From Caryophanales bacterium UBA4682 (GTDB taxonomy: Bacteria; Bacillota_I; Bacilli_A; RFN20; CAG-288), in assembly GCA_002404995.1 (NCBI GenBank), contig DHKY01000002.1, positions 40,166 to 104,165 on the forward strand: 64,000 bases of DNA, given 5' to 3'. Positions within the stretch are counted from its first letter, which is position 1; every line of letters begins with the position of its first letter. This document shows, piece after piece, positions 7,976-17,379 of this stretch. A model generated the notes under the pieces. The model was given only the letters and a program-made list of their open reading frames with translations, was not told where the DNA came from and searched no databases. Made by a program: the position numbers and the translations under genes.

Positions 7976-9689
7976 TGTCTTTTACCTCCGATAACGGTAT
8001 GCGGATTTCAACCTTGGTTCCTAAGTCCGGATGAGATTCAATCCCGATATCCGCTTTATCCCCATAGAAAATATGAATCCGTTGATAGACATTGGCTAAT
8101 CCAACGCCTTGATGAACGTTCTTATCCTTAAAAGAAGCGAGAAGTTCTTTCTGTTTTTCAGGAAGCCTGCCCCTGCCATTATCGATAATATCAAAAACAA
8201 GGAAATCGTCATGAATTCCTCCGCGAACATGAATGGCTGCCTGTTCCCGGGCAGTTTCCCCAAATCCATGAACAATGGCGTTTTCGACAATTGGCTGAAG
8301 AATCAATTTGATAATCGGGAGAGATAGGATTTCCGGTTCCGCCTGAATATCAAAGGAAAAGGATTCTCCGAATCGCATCTTTTGGATCTGTAGATAATAC
8401 TTGACGTGATCAAGCTCGCTCTTTACCGGAATAATATTTTTTCCTCTAGAGATTGAAATACGGAAGAAACGGGATAAAGCGACGATCCTCTCCTGGGCCT
8501 GCTCATTTTTTCCTTCGTCGATCCTATAGATAATAGAATCTAGGGTGTTATACAGGAAATGAGGATTGATTTGGTTCTGGAGAGCCTTTAGTTCCGATTT
8601 TGTCCTTTCCTTCTGTTCGGCCACAACCTCTTGGGCGAGATCATGGATTTTCTTCCTCCTAGTATTAAAAGAGTTGTTCAGAGACTGAATTTCCTTTGTT
8701 CCACCGATATTGTTGCTCTTCTTGACCCTGAAATTGAGATTTTCGACATTTTCCCTCTCTTTTTGAAGGCGTACAAGAGGAGTGGAAATCTGAGATGCGA
8801 TGAGATAAAACACAAACAGGAACAAAGCAAGGACAATGACAGAAAAAACAATGCAGTTAATAAAGAATTTCTTTTTTGTCAGATAGAGTTCGTTGATATT
8901 CGTCACAATTGCAACCCGCCATCTGGTCTTAGGAATCGTAGAAAGAAAAAGGAAATAGGAATTTCCGTTTTCCTGATAGATTTTGTTTCCGATAATGGTC
9001 TCTTTGATAATCTCTGGCTCTTTTTCTCCGATAGAACCAGAGGAATAAACCAGATGAAGATCATTGTCGAAGATATAGACATGTCCTCCCTCACCAAGTC
9101 TGGTCTCATCAATCCTTGATTCGATTCCAGAAAAATCATAGACAATCTTCAGAACAGCCTGATTCTGTCCTTCGCCGTAAGTAAATAGTTTTGATAAAGA
9201 AAAGAAAGAAGCAGAATCCACACGGGAGAAAACATTAATCAAAGGACTCGTCAACGCAGAAGAAAACCAGGGCTGGGCGACAACAGAAGCTGGTAACAGA
9301 TTATTTTGATAACTGCTGTTTCCAGCAATAAAAAAACCCTGTCCATCATAAAGTGAAATCGATCCAATCGAGGGTGAAAGAAGCCTCGTCTCATCAAAGA
9401 AGTCACCTGCCTTTTCTTTGATTGTTGAACTGTTTTCGTTGACAAGTCTTTTCTGAATAGCATCCGATACGTTCACAACATCATTTGTATAAATAGCATA
9501 GTTCGAGACCGCCTGTTCCGAAGTTGCGACGACCTGTTCGATATAGGTCCGCTCCACATTACCGGAATAGGTCCTAGAAACAAGGAAAAGCCTTCCCACA
9601 AGAAAAAAGACAAAACCTAAGACAAAGGCACTGAAAAGCTCACTCTTCAGAGACAAACGATTATGAAAGCTTCTTTTTCCGGTAGTCAT
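7965..9689 (-). CDS. YesM/LytS-type sensor histidine kinase
   Basis: 574 residues from ATG 9689, chosen over an upstream in-frame start because it follows an AGGAAGG SD and opens directly into a basic stretch and the first membrane helix. Order: helix near residues 18-38, extracytoplasmic sensor region of about 230 residues, second helix near 260-285, HAMP, then the His_kinase domain with H-box QINPHFLYNTLDSI, N-box PIVENAIVHGF and G-box DNG-(AGG)-G-(AGG), i.e. DNGMGM with AGG as Met. It overlaps the regulator gene by 29 bases and the sugar-binding lipoprotein gene by 11, making a three-gene sensory operon, probably for galactose or a related sugar. Confidence 0.88.
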   Translation of the reverse strand: MTTGKRSFHNRLSLKSELFSAFVLGFVFFLVGRLFLVSRTYSGNVERTYIEQVVATSEQAVSNYAIYTNDVVNVSDAIQKRLVNENSSTIKEKAGDFFDETRLLSPSIGSISLYDGQGFFIAGNSSYQNNLLPASVVAQPWFSSALTSPLINVFSRVDSASFFSLSKLFTYGEGQNQAVLKIVYDFSGIESRIDETRLGEGGHVYIFDNDLHLVYSSGSIGEKEPEIIKETIIGNKIYQENGNSYFLFLSTIPKTRWRVAIVTNINELYLTKKKFFINCIVFSVIVLALFLFVFYLIASQISTPLVRLQKERENVENLNFRVKKSNNIGGTKEIQSLNNSFNTRRKKIHDLAQEVVAEQKERTKSELKALQNQINPHFLYNTLDSIIYRIDEGKNEQAQERIVALSRFFRISISRGKNIIPVKSELDHVKYYLQIQKMRFGESFSFDIQAEPEILSLPIIKLILQPIVENAIVHGFGETAREQAAIHVRGGIHDDFLVFDIIDNGRGRLPEKQKELLASFKDKNVHQGVGLANVYQRIHIFYGDKADIGIESHPDLGTKVEIRIPLSEVKDNEE

Positions 9690-11256
9690 CCGGTGACCTT
9701 CCTGTATATTTTTTGAAACAGTGTGAGAAATAGTAGGGATCCGCATAGCCGACATCTCTTGCAATGGTGATAATCCGATTATTGGCATTGGATAAAAGCT
9801 CTAGAGCCTTTTTCCTTCTCAAATCTGTAGTAATCTTGGTAAATGACGTTCCATTTTTCTTTAAGATAACAGAGATGTAGCTTACCGAATAGGACAATTC
9901 TTTTGCTACATCTTCAACTGAAAGGCTAGAGTTAGTAAAGTTAGCATCTAGATATTGGAGGATTCGCTCATAAGAGGATTCCAAGCCAGAAAGACGCTTG
10001 GATTCATTCACTTTGATAATACGATCTGAAATCAGATAATAATATTCGATTAAAGAGGTCGGGGTTTTCGTTCGATAAATGGTATCCCTGATTTCGATAT
10101 GAGAATCAAAGCCAAGATAGAAGTCATTAAGGGAGATGCATGCCTTAAGCAGAGCATCTAAAATGTTAGAAAGAATGTAGCTATAGTTTTCCTTATATTG
10201 AGGAGTTGAAATGCGGAGAATAAGTTTCTTGATTTTCTCTTTTGCTTCCTCCTGCTTTCCATAAGAAAGAAGATAAGTCAGGTTCCGGTACTCGTTCTCA
10301 TCAACTTTGCCGCCAGTCTGGTTTTCCACGTCTTCTTTCTCAAGATCCGGAAACGAAAAGACCCTATTCTGTCCAAGAACAGTACGGTATTCCAAAGAAC
10401 GTTTTGCATGCCGATAGAGTTTCCGGTAGTTAATCGGTTGCTTCCTGATATCGCTGACACCACAGGAAACAGAAATCTTGACTCCGCGTTTGACCATAGC
10501 AAGAATACTATTCAAAGCCAAATTCAGTTTTTCGTTATCAAACCTCTTATCGCTTTCAAGAAGCAGTACAAGCTGATTGTCATTCAGAAACTGATAGTAC
10601 ACAAAAGACTCGTTTCCGAATTCCTTCTCAATATTTTTCTTCAGAAAGAAATAGAAGAGGTCCTGCTGTTCATATTCCAAATCTTCCTTATCCGAATCAA
10701 ATACAATGATTCTCTGATAAGGATGATTCAAGTCGATTCCATCTTCCACTAGCTTTCCGCCAAAATTTTCACTAATTTCCTTTACCTTGATTAAGAGATT
10801 CAAATCTTCCGACTGGAGAAAACGAGCAGAATCCCTTGCCTTCTGCTCCAGACTTTTCCTGTTCCTGTCCTTATGATATTGGTTATCGAGGATTTCCTTT
10901 GCTTTATTCAGAGTCGCAACAAGCTCATCTTTAAAAATCGGCTTTGTCAAATATCCGACAACGCCTAAGGAAATGGCTTCCTTGGCATAATCAAAAGAAT
11001 CATAGCCGGAAACAATGATGGACTGCAGAAGAGGAAACTCTCTTGTGAAATGCTTGATTAAATCAATCCCATCGATATAAGGCATACGGATATCCGTAAT
11101 CAGAATATCCGGAGATAAGGACAGGCCGTTTTCAAGTGCATCATATCCATTTTCAAAGCATCCGACAACTTCAAAAGAATCACTCCTTTTGAGAAGAATG
11201 GATTTCAGTCGATTCCGGATAGCCTCTTCGTCATCTGCAATGATTACGCGGTACAT
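9661..11256 (-). CDS. YesN-type response regulator, REC plus AraC DNA-binding domain
   Basis: 531 residues. The REC domain covers about 1-120 with acidic pocket DDEE at 8-11, phospho-acceptor Asp near 55 in ITDIRMP (Arg coded by CGT) and KP lysine in YLTKP. A middle region of about 300 residues is typical of the YesN group. The C-terminal AraC double helix-turn-helix spans about 430-531 (SVEDVAKELSYSVSYISVILKK, then RDVGYADPYYFSHCFKK). It is the first gene of the sensory operon and divergent from galK-galT. It is the likely activator of the mgl and gal promoters through the ATACAC boxes. Confidence 0.9.
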   Translation of the reverse strand: MYRVIIADDEEAIRNRLKSILLKRSDSFEVVGCFENGYDALENGLSLSPDILITDIRMPYIDGIDLIKHFTREFPLLQSIIVSGYDSFDYAKEAISLGVVGYLTKPIFKDELVATLNKAKEILDNQYHKDRNRKSLEQKARDSARFLQSEDLNLLIKVKEISENFGGKLVEDGIDLNHPYQRIIVFDSDKEDLEYEQQDLFYFFLKKNIEKEFGNESFVYYQFLNDNQLVLLLESDKRFDNEKLNLALNSILAMVKRGVKISVSCGVSDIRKQPINYRKLYRHAKRSLEYRTVLGQNRVFSFPDLEKEDVENQTGGKVDENEYRNLTYLLSYGKQEEAKEKIKKLILRISTPQYKENYSYILSNILDALLKACISLNDFYLGFDSHIEIRDTIYRTKTPTSLIEYYYLISDRIIKVNESKRLSGLESSYERILQYLDANFTNSSLSVEDVAKELSYSVSYISVILKKNGTSFTKITTDLRRKKALELLSNANNRIITIARDVGYADPYYFSHCFKKYTGRSPDDYRKKKLS

Positions 11257-11375
11257 GTTTTTCCCCTGGTTTGAAAAGCCTTTCTAAATTATTATAAGCA
11301 AATTAAATAGCCTTTAGCATCATCTAATAAGTGCATTAAGTAACGATAATTTGAAAATCATCTAATCTTGCCAAT

Positions 11376-11386
11376 AAAAATACACA
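11376..11386. promoter_or_regulatory. ATACAC box in the regulator-galK intergenic region
   Basis: AAAAATACACA matches the two boxes upstream of mgl (6852-6919). It sits upstream of a possible galK -10 (TATAAT 11424-11429) that lacks a good -35, as expected for an activated promoter. Confidence 0.4.
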
Positions 11387-11450
11387 ATATGACAATAATC
11401 AGGAAAAAATGAAAGGGCTATTTTATAATTCTACCCGGAGGATTCATTCG

Positions 11451-12614
11451 ATGGATTTGAGAGAATTGGAAGATTCGTTTGAAAAAACATTTCATTCTGG
11501 AAGAAAGCCTCGTTGCTATAGGGCACCAGGAAGAGTAAACCTAATTGGAGAACACATCGACTATAACGGAGGGCATGTTTTTCCTTGTGCACTAAGCGTA
11601 GGAAACTACGCTGCCGCTGCCGATCGGGGAGATAAAGAAATCCGCTTCTGCAGCGAGAACTTCCCAGAATCCGGGGTTTTATCTTGTTCACTTGACTCAA
11701 TCAAGTATAAGAAGGAGGACAGCTGGTCGAATTATGCGAAAGGAGTCATCAAAGCCTTCCAGGAACATGGATTTGAAATCCCTCATGGATTCGATATCTA
11801 TGTGAAAGGAAACATTCCTGGCTCAGGATTATCCTCAAGTGCAGCTTTGGAAGTCCTGATTGCCACAATCCTCAATGATACATTTTCCTTTGGAATCAGC
11901 AGAACCGATATTGCCCGTTATTCACAGGAAGCAGAAAACAAATTCTGTGGAAGGAACTGCGGAATCATGGATCAGTTCGCTTCTGCAAACGGAAAAAAGA
12001 ACATGGCCCTGTTCTTGGACTGTTCAACTCTGAAATTCGATTATGTCCCACTGAATCTCAAAGGATATAAAATCATCGTAACAAATTCAAATAAACCGCA
12101 TTCCTTAGTTACTTCCCATTACAACGACAGAAGAAAAGAATGCGAAAGGGCACTATCTGATCTTCAGAAAGAACTCCCTATCCATAACCTCTGTGAACTA
12201 TCCGAAAAAGAATTTTTGCAACACGAAAACGCAATCAAGGATCCCATCTGCCGTAGGCGCGCCCGTTTTGCCGTAGAAGAAGAAGAACGGACAAAAAGAG
12301 CAGTCCAAGCCTTAAAGAATGATGACCTCGTTTTATTCGGGCAGCTTATTAATGCTTCCGGGGATGGGCTAAAGAACGACTATGATGCAACTTGCAAGGA
12401 GATTGATATCCTTGTCGAAGAGGCACGGAAACAAGAAGGCTGCTTAGGCTCCCGGGAAACCGGAGGGGGCTGGGGCGGAAACACGATTTCCATTGTCAAA
12501 GAAGACAAAGTCGCCCAGTTCAGGAAGAACGTGGAAGACGCCTACTTTGAGAAAACAGGCCTTCATGCCGATTTCAATCCGCTTGATGTCGGAGACGGAG
12601 GAAAAAGACTTTAA
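11451..12614 (+). CDS. galK: Galactokinase
   Basis: 387 residues, usual for GalK. It phosphorylates alpha-D-galactose at C1 with ATP, the first Leloir step. Signature PGRVNLIGEHIDYNGGH stands near residue 30, the ATP-binding GHMP motif (GNIPGSGLSSSAALEV) near 120, and the C-terminal glycine motif GGGWGGN near 345. The ATG at 11451 is preferred over one 42 bases upstream because GGAGG lies 9 bases before it and the family start aligns. galT follows with no gap. Confidence 0.95.
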   Translation: MDLRELEDSFEKTFHSGRKPRCYRAPGRVNLIGEHIDYNGGHVFPCALSVGNYAAAADRGDKEIRFCSENFPESGVLSCSLDSIKYKKEDSWSNYAKGVIKAFQEHGFEIPHGFDIYVKGNIPGSGLSSSAALEVLIATILNDTFSFGISRTDIARYSQEAENKFCGRNCGIMDQFASANGKKNMALFLDCSTLKFDYVPLNLKGYKIIVTNSNKPHSLVTSHYNDRRKECERALSDLQKELPIHNLCELSEKEFLQHENAIKDPICRRRARFAVEEEERTKRAVQALKNDDLVLFGQLINASGDGLKNDYDATCKEIDILVEEARKQEGCLGSRETGGGWGGNTISIVKEDKVAQFRKNVEDAYFEKTGLHADFNPLDVGDGGKRL

Positions 12615-14123
12615 ATGAATATCCAATCGAGTATAAAAAAGCTTGCCTGCTACGCGTTAGAAAAGCAGCTGATTACCGAAGAGGAATATTCCTATAGCAT
12701 CAACCTCCTTCTTGATGTACTTGATTTAGACGAATTCGGGGATGACGGGAAAGACTATAAGGATGTTTCTCTCGAAGAGACACTAGATGAAATCCTAGAC
12801 TTTGCTTTTGAAAAGAAGATTATCAAAGAGAACAGTGTGGTCTATCGTGATTTATTAACAGCTAAAATCAGGAACTGTTTCACTCCGCGGCCAGATGAAG
12901 TTATACGCAAGTTCAAAGAATTAGAAAAAATCGGTTCTGAAAAGGCAACTCATTATTTCTACAATCTTTCTATAAATTCTGACTATGTAATGTCCTATAG
13001 AATCAAGAAAGATCTTCATTGGAAGACTGCTTCTCCATATGGTGATCTTGATATTACGATTAATCTCTCTAAACCAGAGAAAGACCCGAAAGCAATTGCA
13101 GCCGCGAAGCTAAGGAAGCAGACTTCTTATCCGAAGTGCTTCCTTTGCAAGGAAAACAGGGGATATCGTGGAACACTGACGCATCCAGCACGAGAAACAA
13201 TCCGCTATATTCCTCTCAAACTATCCGGTGGAGACTATTACCTCCAGTATTCACCATACTCTTACTATCCAGAGCATTGCATTGTATTTAACAAAGAACA
13301 TATTCCAAGGGTTGTCAATCGCAAGACTTTTGAACACCTAGTCGATTTCGTGGACGAATTTCCGCATTACAGGCTTGGTTCAAACGCAGACCTTCCGATT
13401 GTCGGTGGAAGCATTCTTACTCATGATCACTACCAAGGCGGACGATATACTTTCCCTAGGTTCAAGGCAAAAGACGTCTTCACTTTCACTTTCAAAGGAT
13501 ATGAGAACATTCAGGCAAGCTACCTCTACTGGCCTTTATCCGTTATCCGCTTGAAAGCAGAAGACAAAGAAGAACTCATCGATCTCTCCGATAAGATTCT
13601 GAATTGCTGGCGAAAATATACGGATGAGAAGTCTTTTGTCCTAGCAGAAACGGAGAACACCCCGCATAATACCATCACTCCGATTCTCCACAAGGAAGGA
13701 AAGGAATTCATCAGGGATCTAACTCTAAGAAACAACATCACAACAGATCAGTATCCATTAGGTGTATATCATCCACATCAGGAATACTGGAATATCAAAA
13801 AAGAGAACATCGGCCTTATTGAAGTCATGGGCCGTGCTATCCTCCCTTCCCGTTTGAAGAAGGAGAGGGAAACGGTAGCCTTGAGGATTAAAGACGGAAA
13901 AGACCTTAACGGAAATCCCGCTGTCTCAAAACACGCTGCCTGGCTTAAGAACTTTGAAAACCGCTTTGACGAAAAAACGACCTTAGAAGAAATCAATTCT
14001 ATCTTACAAGAGGAAATCGGTCACACTTTCCAGTATGTCCTTGAATGTGCAGGAGTCTATAAGCAGAACGAAGAAGGATATGAGGGGGTCAAGCGCTTCA
14101 TCAAATCCGTAAATCAAATATAG
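12615..14123 (+). CDS. galT: UDP-glucose-hexose-1-phosphate uridylyltransferase (Firmicutes GalT type)
   Basis: 502 residues, the length of the GalT2-type enzyme in Firmicutes rather than the 350-residue E. coli type. It exchanges UMP between UDP-glucose and galactose-1-phosphate. The active-site region GGSILTHDHYQGGRYTFP is present near residue 265, followed by an AGG codon (13458-13460) where the family has Met. ATG follows the galK stop directly (TAA-ATG), so coupling is likely. UDP-galactose is then recycled by GalE (36638-37657). Confidence 0.95.
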   Translation: MNIQSSIKKLACYALEKQLITEEEYSYSINLLLDVLDLDEFGDDGKDYKDVSLEETLDEILDFAFEKKIIKENSVVYRDLLTAKIRNCFTPRPDEVIRKFKELEKIGSEKATHYFYNLSINSDYVMSYRIKKDLHWKTASPYGDLDITINLSKPEKDPKAIAAAKLRKQTSYPKCFLCKENRGYRGTLTHPARETIRYIPLKLSGGDYYLQYSPYSYYPEHCIVFNKEHIPRVVNRKTFEHLVDFVDEFPHYRLGSNADLPIVGGSILTHDHYQGGRYTFPRFKAKDVFTFTFKGYENIQASYLYWPLSVIRLKAEDKEELIDLSDKILNCWRKYTDEKSFVLAETENTPHNTITPILHKEGKEFIRDLTLRNNITTDQYPLGVYHPHQEYWNIKKENIGLIEVMGRAILPSRLKKERETVALRIKDGKDLNGNPAVSKHAAWLKNFENRFDEKTTLEEINSILQEEIGHTFQYVLECAGVYKQNEEGYEGVKRFIKSVNQI

Positions 14124-14899
14124 GCATATCGTTTTCTAAAAAAGATTGTTCTTAAAATAGACGGAAGCCCGAATTCTAGACTGTAAGTAAGACTACAGCA
14201 CAGCAACAGGATAAATCATTAGAAACAGAGGCACTGTCAATCCGTTTGGATTATTCTCCTGTCTCACTGAAACAGTTCTCGTATTCATTGATGAATTGTT
14301 TGAGTTCCACGATACACGCGGAACTTTTTTGTGATTGAAGCACATTTCTTTATTTATCTTCGAGAAAAAAGGTTCTTGGTCTTGCTGTTGCCCAGCATTT
14401 TCTTTTTTCTCGACACCGACTGCATGATTTCGAAGGTTACTTGCTAAGTTTCCCTTTAACACTGCCAGCGCTGGTCGGAACACATGAGTCTGGAGAAACT
14501 TCTCGTGCAGCCTGCCAAGCATGTCATCACAGCATTGCCGCCTTATCTTTTTGCAAACTTCCTAAAATATCATTCATCAATCCAATGAGAATCTTAAAGC
14601 ATCCTTTACTATTCTTCTGCCATCACCACATCGGGATAGATCCTTGAACATCTCTGGTTGACCTTAAATTTTTTGGGCATAGCATACAGTCAGATAGCTG
14701 CTGCACTTCTTCTTCAATTCGTATTTCATCTGATGGGCCTCTCCTACGCTTAAGACATTCGCCGATACCTAAGGTACTAATCCTCTAAAAGAATCCTCTA
14801 AAAGCCACTGTTTTCCAAGTTGACCCAACGAGGGAGGCTAATATGACAATCTTTTTCTTATCAGGCTATATAATATACAAAAAATTAATTTTTTTGTCC
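14124..14899. other. Gene-poor stretch, no supported gene
   Basis: About 780 bases between galT and the next promoter. Short open frames exist on both strands (the longest is 109 codons on the minus strand at 14193-14522), but none has a convincing start signal, recognisable motif or continuous neighbour. Reading the minus strand from about 14800 gives short Cys-containing segments in more than one frame, which could be a decayed mobile-element gene, but I cannot identify it. Confidence 0.4.
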
Positions 14900-14928
14900 T
14901 TGAAAACGTCTTTGGCGTAGCTTATAAT
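14900..14928 (+). promoter_or_regulatory. Sigma-A type promoter for secreted-protein genes
   Basis: TTGAAA (14900-14905), 17-base spacer, TATAAT (14923-14928), followed by an AAAGGGG SD and ATG at 14953. Confidence 0.75.
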
Positions 14929-14952
14929 CACAAAAAGAAAGGGGTTTCATCT

Positions 14953-15675
14953 ATGAATAAACTAATATTATCATTTTTATCTTTCCTCTTCCTTACTTTT
15001 CCGAGTACACGTGTAGATAAAAAGTTTAATTCGAAAGGCGAAGGGCTTTTTGCACAAAAGGTCCAGCTTGCAGATGCTACTAAGCCATGTGGGTTTGGCT
15101 ATGACATATCATTATACTCTTGGTTTGCTTTTTCTGTTGAAAATCAGACTTATTATCTAGCAGACGTCTTGAATCAAACTGTTTTTGACTCAACCCTTTT
15201 CGAAATGCGCTTGATTGTAAACGCAAAGGAAAATGACGGAATTCCTCCACTGTATTTAAGTGATTCCAATAGTTTCTGTTTAGAAGTCATTACACAAAGT
15301 AACGGAAAGCCAAAAGCAGATTATTACAAATTAGATAGTTCTACAAGCCAGTCGATAATCAAGAATGCTAAACTAGCAAACAGCGGTTCTGAAATTGAAA
15401 AAAGACTCACAACTAGCTTCAATTTTTACTTTTCGAATACTTCTTTTTCAAATATTACAACCAATCAGGCATCCAGAGTCCGAAACAACGCAGCAGAACC
15501 GAAAATCAATAGCCAAGCACCACTTGATTATTTTTTAAAGACAAAGGAAATACAGAAAACTTATCTTGATTATTCAACCTTTGCCTATCCAGATGAAAAT
15601 AATCCAACTCACTATAGTCTCGATTCGGCAATTACAGCATTGTTGCCAAAATCAATTTTTACAAGTGAAGGATAA
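14953..15675 (+). CDS. Secreted protein of unknown function (possible 5' part of a frameshifted gene)
   Basis: 240 residues with an N-terminal signal peptide (MNKLILSFLSFLFLTF, cleavage near residue 17-20) and no membrane helix or lipobox. The body is rich in Ser, Asn, Tyr and Thr, as in exported proteins. No family is recognised. Own promoter and SD. The frame ends in TAA at 15673-15675, and an open frame in the -1 register continues almost at once (15690-16265) without a signal peptide or a good SD, so a single-base change may have split one gene of about 430 codons. Confidence 0.55.
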   Translation: MNKLILSFLSFLFLTFPSTRVDKKFNSKGEGLFAQKVQLADATKPCGFGYDISLYSWFAFSVENQTYYLADVLNQTVFDSTLFEMRLIVNAKENDGIPPLYLSDSNSFCLEVITQSNGKPKADYYKLDSSTSQSIIKNAKLANSGSEIEKRLTTSFNFYFSNTSFSNITTNQASRVRNNAAEPKINSQAPLDYFLKTKEIQKTYLDYSTFAYPDENNPTHYSLDSAITALLPKSIFTSEG

Positions 15676-15689
15676 AATATAAAGCAGGC

Positions 15690-16265
15690 ATGGAATGGGG
15701 ATATTATGTTAAAACCATAAAGAATAAGGATAATTCTTTACTCTCACAAGTCCTTATTTTTGATATTGCTCAATTGAAAGCAACCGATACCACGACCGAC
15801 ATTATCACTATTAAAGTAGTTGAACATTCAAATTATAAATACAGCGAAACGGATGATTCTGTTTTTTACTATGGCCAAAATAATCTCTGCATCGGAAATC
15901 CAACATCATCTGGAGACTTTACTTTAACAGTAAGTGATCTTCAATGGAGGCCGAAATTCAATCCAGAAAAAGCAACAGCTGAACAGAAGATGGAAATAAG
16001 AGCTAACAGCTCTATTCTAAAATCATACTATTATTATGTCAGCTTTGATTTCAATTGTACTTTTACAATATACAATCCATACTACAGTGAGGTAAGATAT
16101 GTTTACATCTACGATGCGAGTTTTAATGAAATCAAAAACACTAGAATGTGGGATGACACGATGCTAACTATAGAAGCAAAATCAAATGAAGTCTTTATCA
16201 TTGGATTAGAAATCTATTCTCCTCTTTCTTCTAGCTACATAATGGAGCTTACTATTACAAAATGA
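15690..16265 (+). CDS. Probable 3' part of the preceding secreted-protein gene, or short separate gene
   Basis: 191 residues from ATG 15690, beginning MEWGYYVKTIKNKDN. No signal peptide, no membrane helix. Composition (Ser/Thr/Tyr/Asn-rich, beta-type alternation) is like the gene before it. The frame is open upstream only back to a TGA at 15666-15668, and the nearest SD-like sequence (AAGGA, 15669-15672 region) is too far from the ATG. Unknown function. Confidence 0.4.
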   Translation: MEWGYYVKTIKNKDNSLLSQVLIFDIAQLKATDTTTDIITIKVVEHSNYKYSETDDSVFYYGQNNLCIGNPTSSGDFTLTVSDLQWRPKFNPEKATAEQKMEIRANSSILKSYYYYVSFDFNCTFTIYNPYYSEVRYVYIYDASFNEIKNTRMWDDTMLTIEAKSNEVFIIGLEIYSPLSSSYIMELTITK

Positions 16266-16272
16266 AAAAATA

Positions 16273-17322
16273 GTGAAAATATTAAGCTATTGTTTCTCTT
16301 TTATCCTGTTCCAGTCGTTACTTTGGGTTACAATATTCGAAACTTCGTGTATCAATGATAGTCGTTACTTTGTGGATGAAGCCTGGAAATGGAGCGAAAC
16401 AATAAATCAACCCTATTTTAACATCGAAGGAAAGAAAGAGGTCTTATCTTCACTTGAGGATTCTTACCTAATTTCTGTTTTTGGTCTTCCCGGAATAATA
16501 GGGCCCGAAAACCAGTACTTTGGGCATTACTTTGCTTCCCCGATTACAGACAGCCTGAAAAGCGAAACCGGCTTAGTCGAAGGAAACTATCCATCGAGCG
16601 ATAATGAAATCCTTGTTACAAAAAGGTTCCATAGGAGAGAGAACTCGGAAGATCTGCCCGTTATCGGTAGAAAGATAAAATTTGAACAGCATGAATATTC
16701 TATCAGTGGAATTCTTGATACCCATATTCGCTATGACCTGATTCATTTAGAATCGGGGAGCAATTACGATCCTAATGTAAACTACCTCGATTATTCTTTT
16801 ATTTTCACAGAGAACGAGTTCGATCGCCTTTTTGTGCCCTGTGCCGCCGTTGTTAAAGTCAATTCCAAGAAGCAGCTCATATCTTTGAATAAAAGAAAGA
16901 ATGTCAAAATCGTTTATTCAATTCAGATTCCAAGCCAGACAGGACCGCTGTTATGGCTTCAAATTTCAGCAGAAAATATTCTTCCCCTTGTATCTGCTCT
17001 ATTCGCCGTTGCCTATCTTGTCGTTTACCTCATTACAAAGCATAAAGAAGCGTACACTCCATTTAGCATAAAGGAAGCAGTTCTTTTTTCTGCGGCTTTT
17101 TTTGCCTTGAATTTTGTTTTGGTTTTGATCCTTGACATTATAGGAAAGGAAAAATATCATGCTTCCACCTTCTATTATAGTCTTGGTATCACTTCTTTAC
17201 TTATCCTTGCCTTTTTGATTCTAGCTCTTCTCGTCAGGCATCTTCCAAAGATCATCTATGCCGTGAAAGAGAAAAGAAAAGCAAAATACTATCACTACGA
17301 TTTAAGGAATCTCGATCATTAG
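16273..17322 (+). CDS. FtsX/MacB-type permease-like membrane protein
   Basis: 349 residues from a GTG at 16273. An N-terminal hydrophobic helix is followed by an extracellular domain resembling the MacB periplasmic core (LVEGNYPSSDNEILVTKRF, GRKIKFEQHEYSISGILD) and three C-terminal membrane helices (about residues 235-255, 270-290, 300-325), the topology of FtsX-type permeases. No ABC ATPase lies next to it. It follows the secreted-protein gene(s) by 7 bases, so they are probably one transcription unit. It ends at a bidirectional terminator. Confidence 0.55.
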   Translation: MKILSYCFSFILFQSLLWVTIFETSCINDSRYFVDEAWKWSETINQPYFNIEGKKEVLSSLEDSYLISVFGLPGIIGPENQYFGHYFASPITDSLKSETGLVEGNYPSSDNEILVTKRFHRRENSEDLPVIGRKIKFEQHEYSISGILDTHIRYDLIHLESGSNYDPNVNYLDYSFIFTENEFDRLFVPCAAVVKVNSKKQLISLNKRKNVKIVYSIQIPSQTGPLLWLQISAENILPLVSALFAVAYLVVYLITKHKEAYTPFSIKEAVLFSAAFFALNFVLVLILDIIGKEKYHASTFYYSLGITSLLILAFLILALLVRHLPKIIYAVKEKRKAKYYHYDLRNLDH

Positions 17323-17328
17323 ACACAA

Positions 17329-17361
17329 AAAACGGCTTAGGATGTTAACCCTAAGCCGTTT
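17329..17361. terminator. Bidirectional terminator between the permease-like gene and rhaD
   Basis: AAAACGGCTTAGG (17329-17341) pairs perfectly with CCTAAGCCGTTTT (17349-17361), with a 7-base loop and A/T runs at each end, between convergent genes. Confidence 0.9.
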
Positions 17362-17379
17362 TTGACTTTACTTTCCGTA

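Noticed and set aside
14193..14522. 109-codon minus-strand gene
   Set aside because: No SD, no recognisable motif, and the surrounding region shows fragments in several frames; treated as unresolved decayed sequence.
15660..15690. Programmed -1 frameshift in the secreted-protein gene
   Set aside because: No slippery heptamer or downstream pseudoknot is visible in the few bases where the shift would have to occur.
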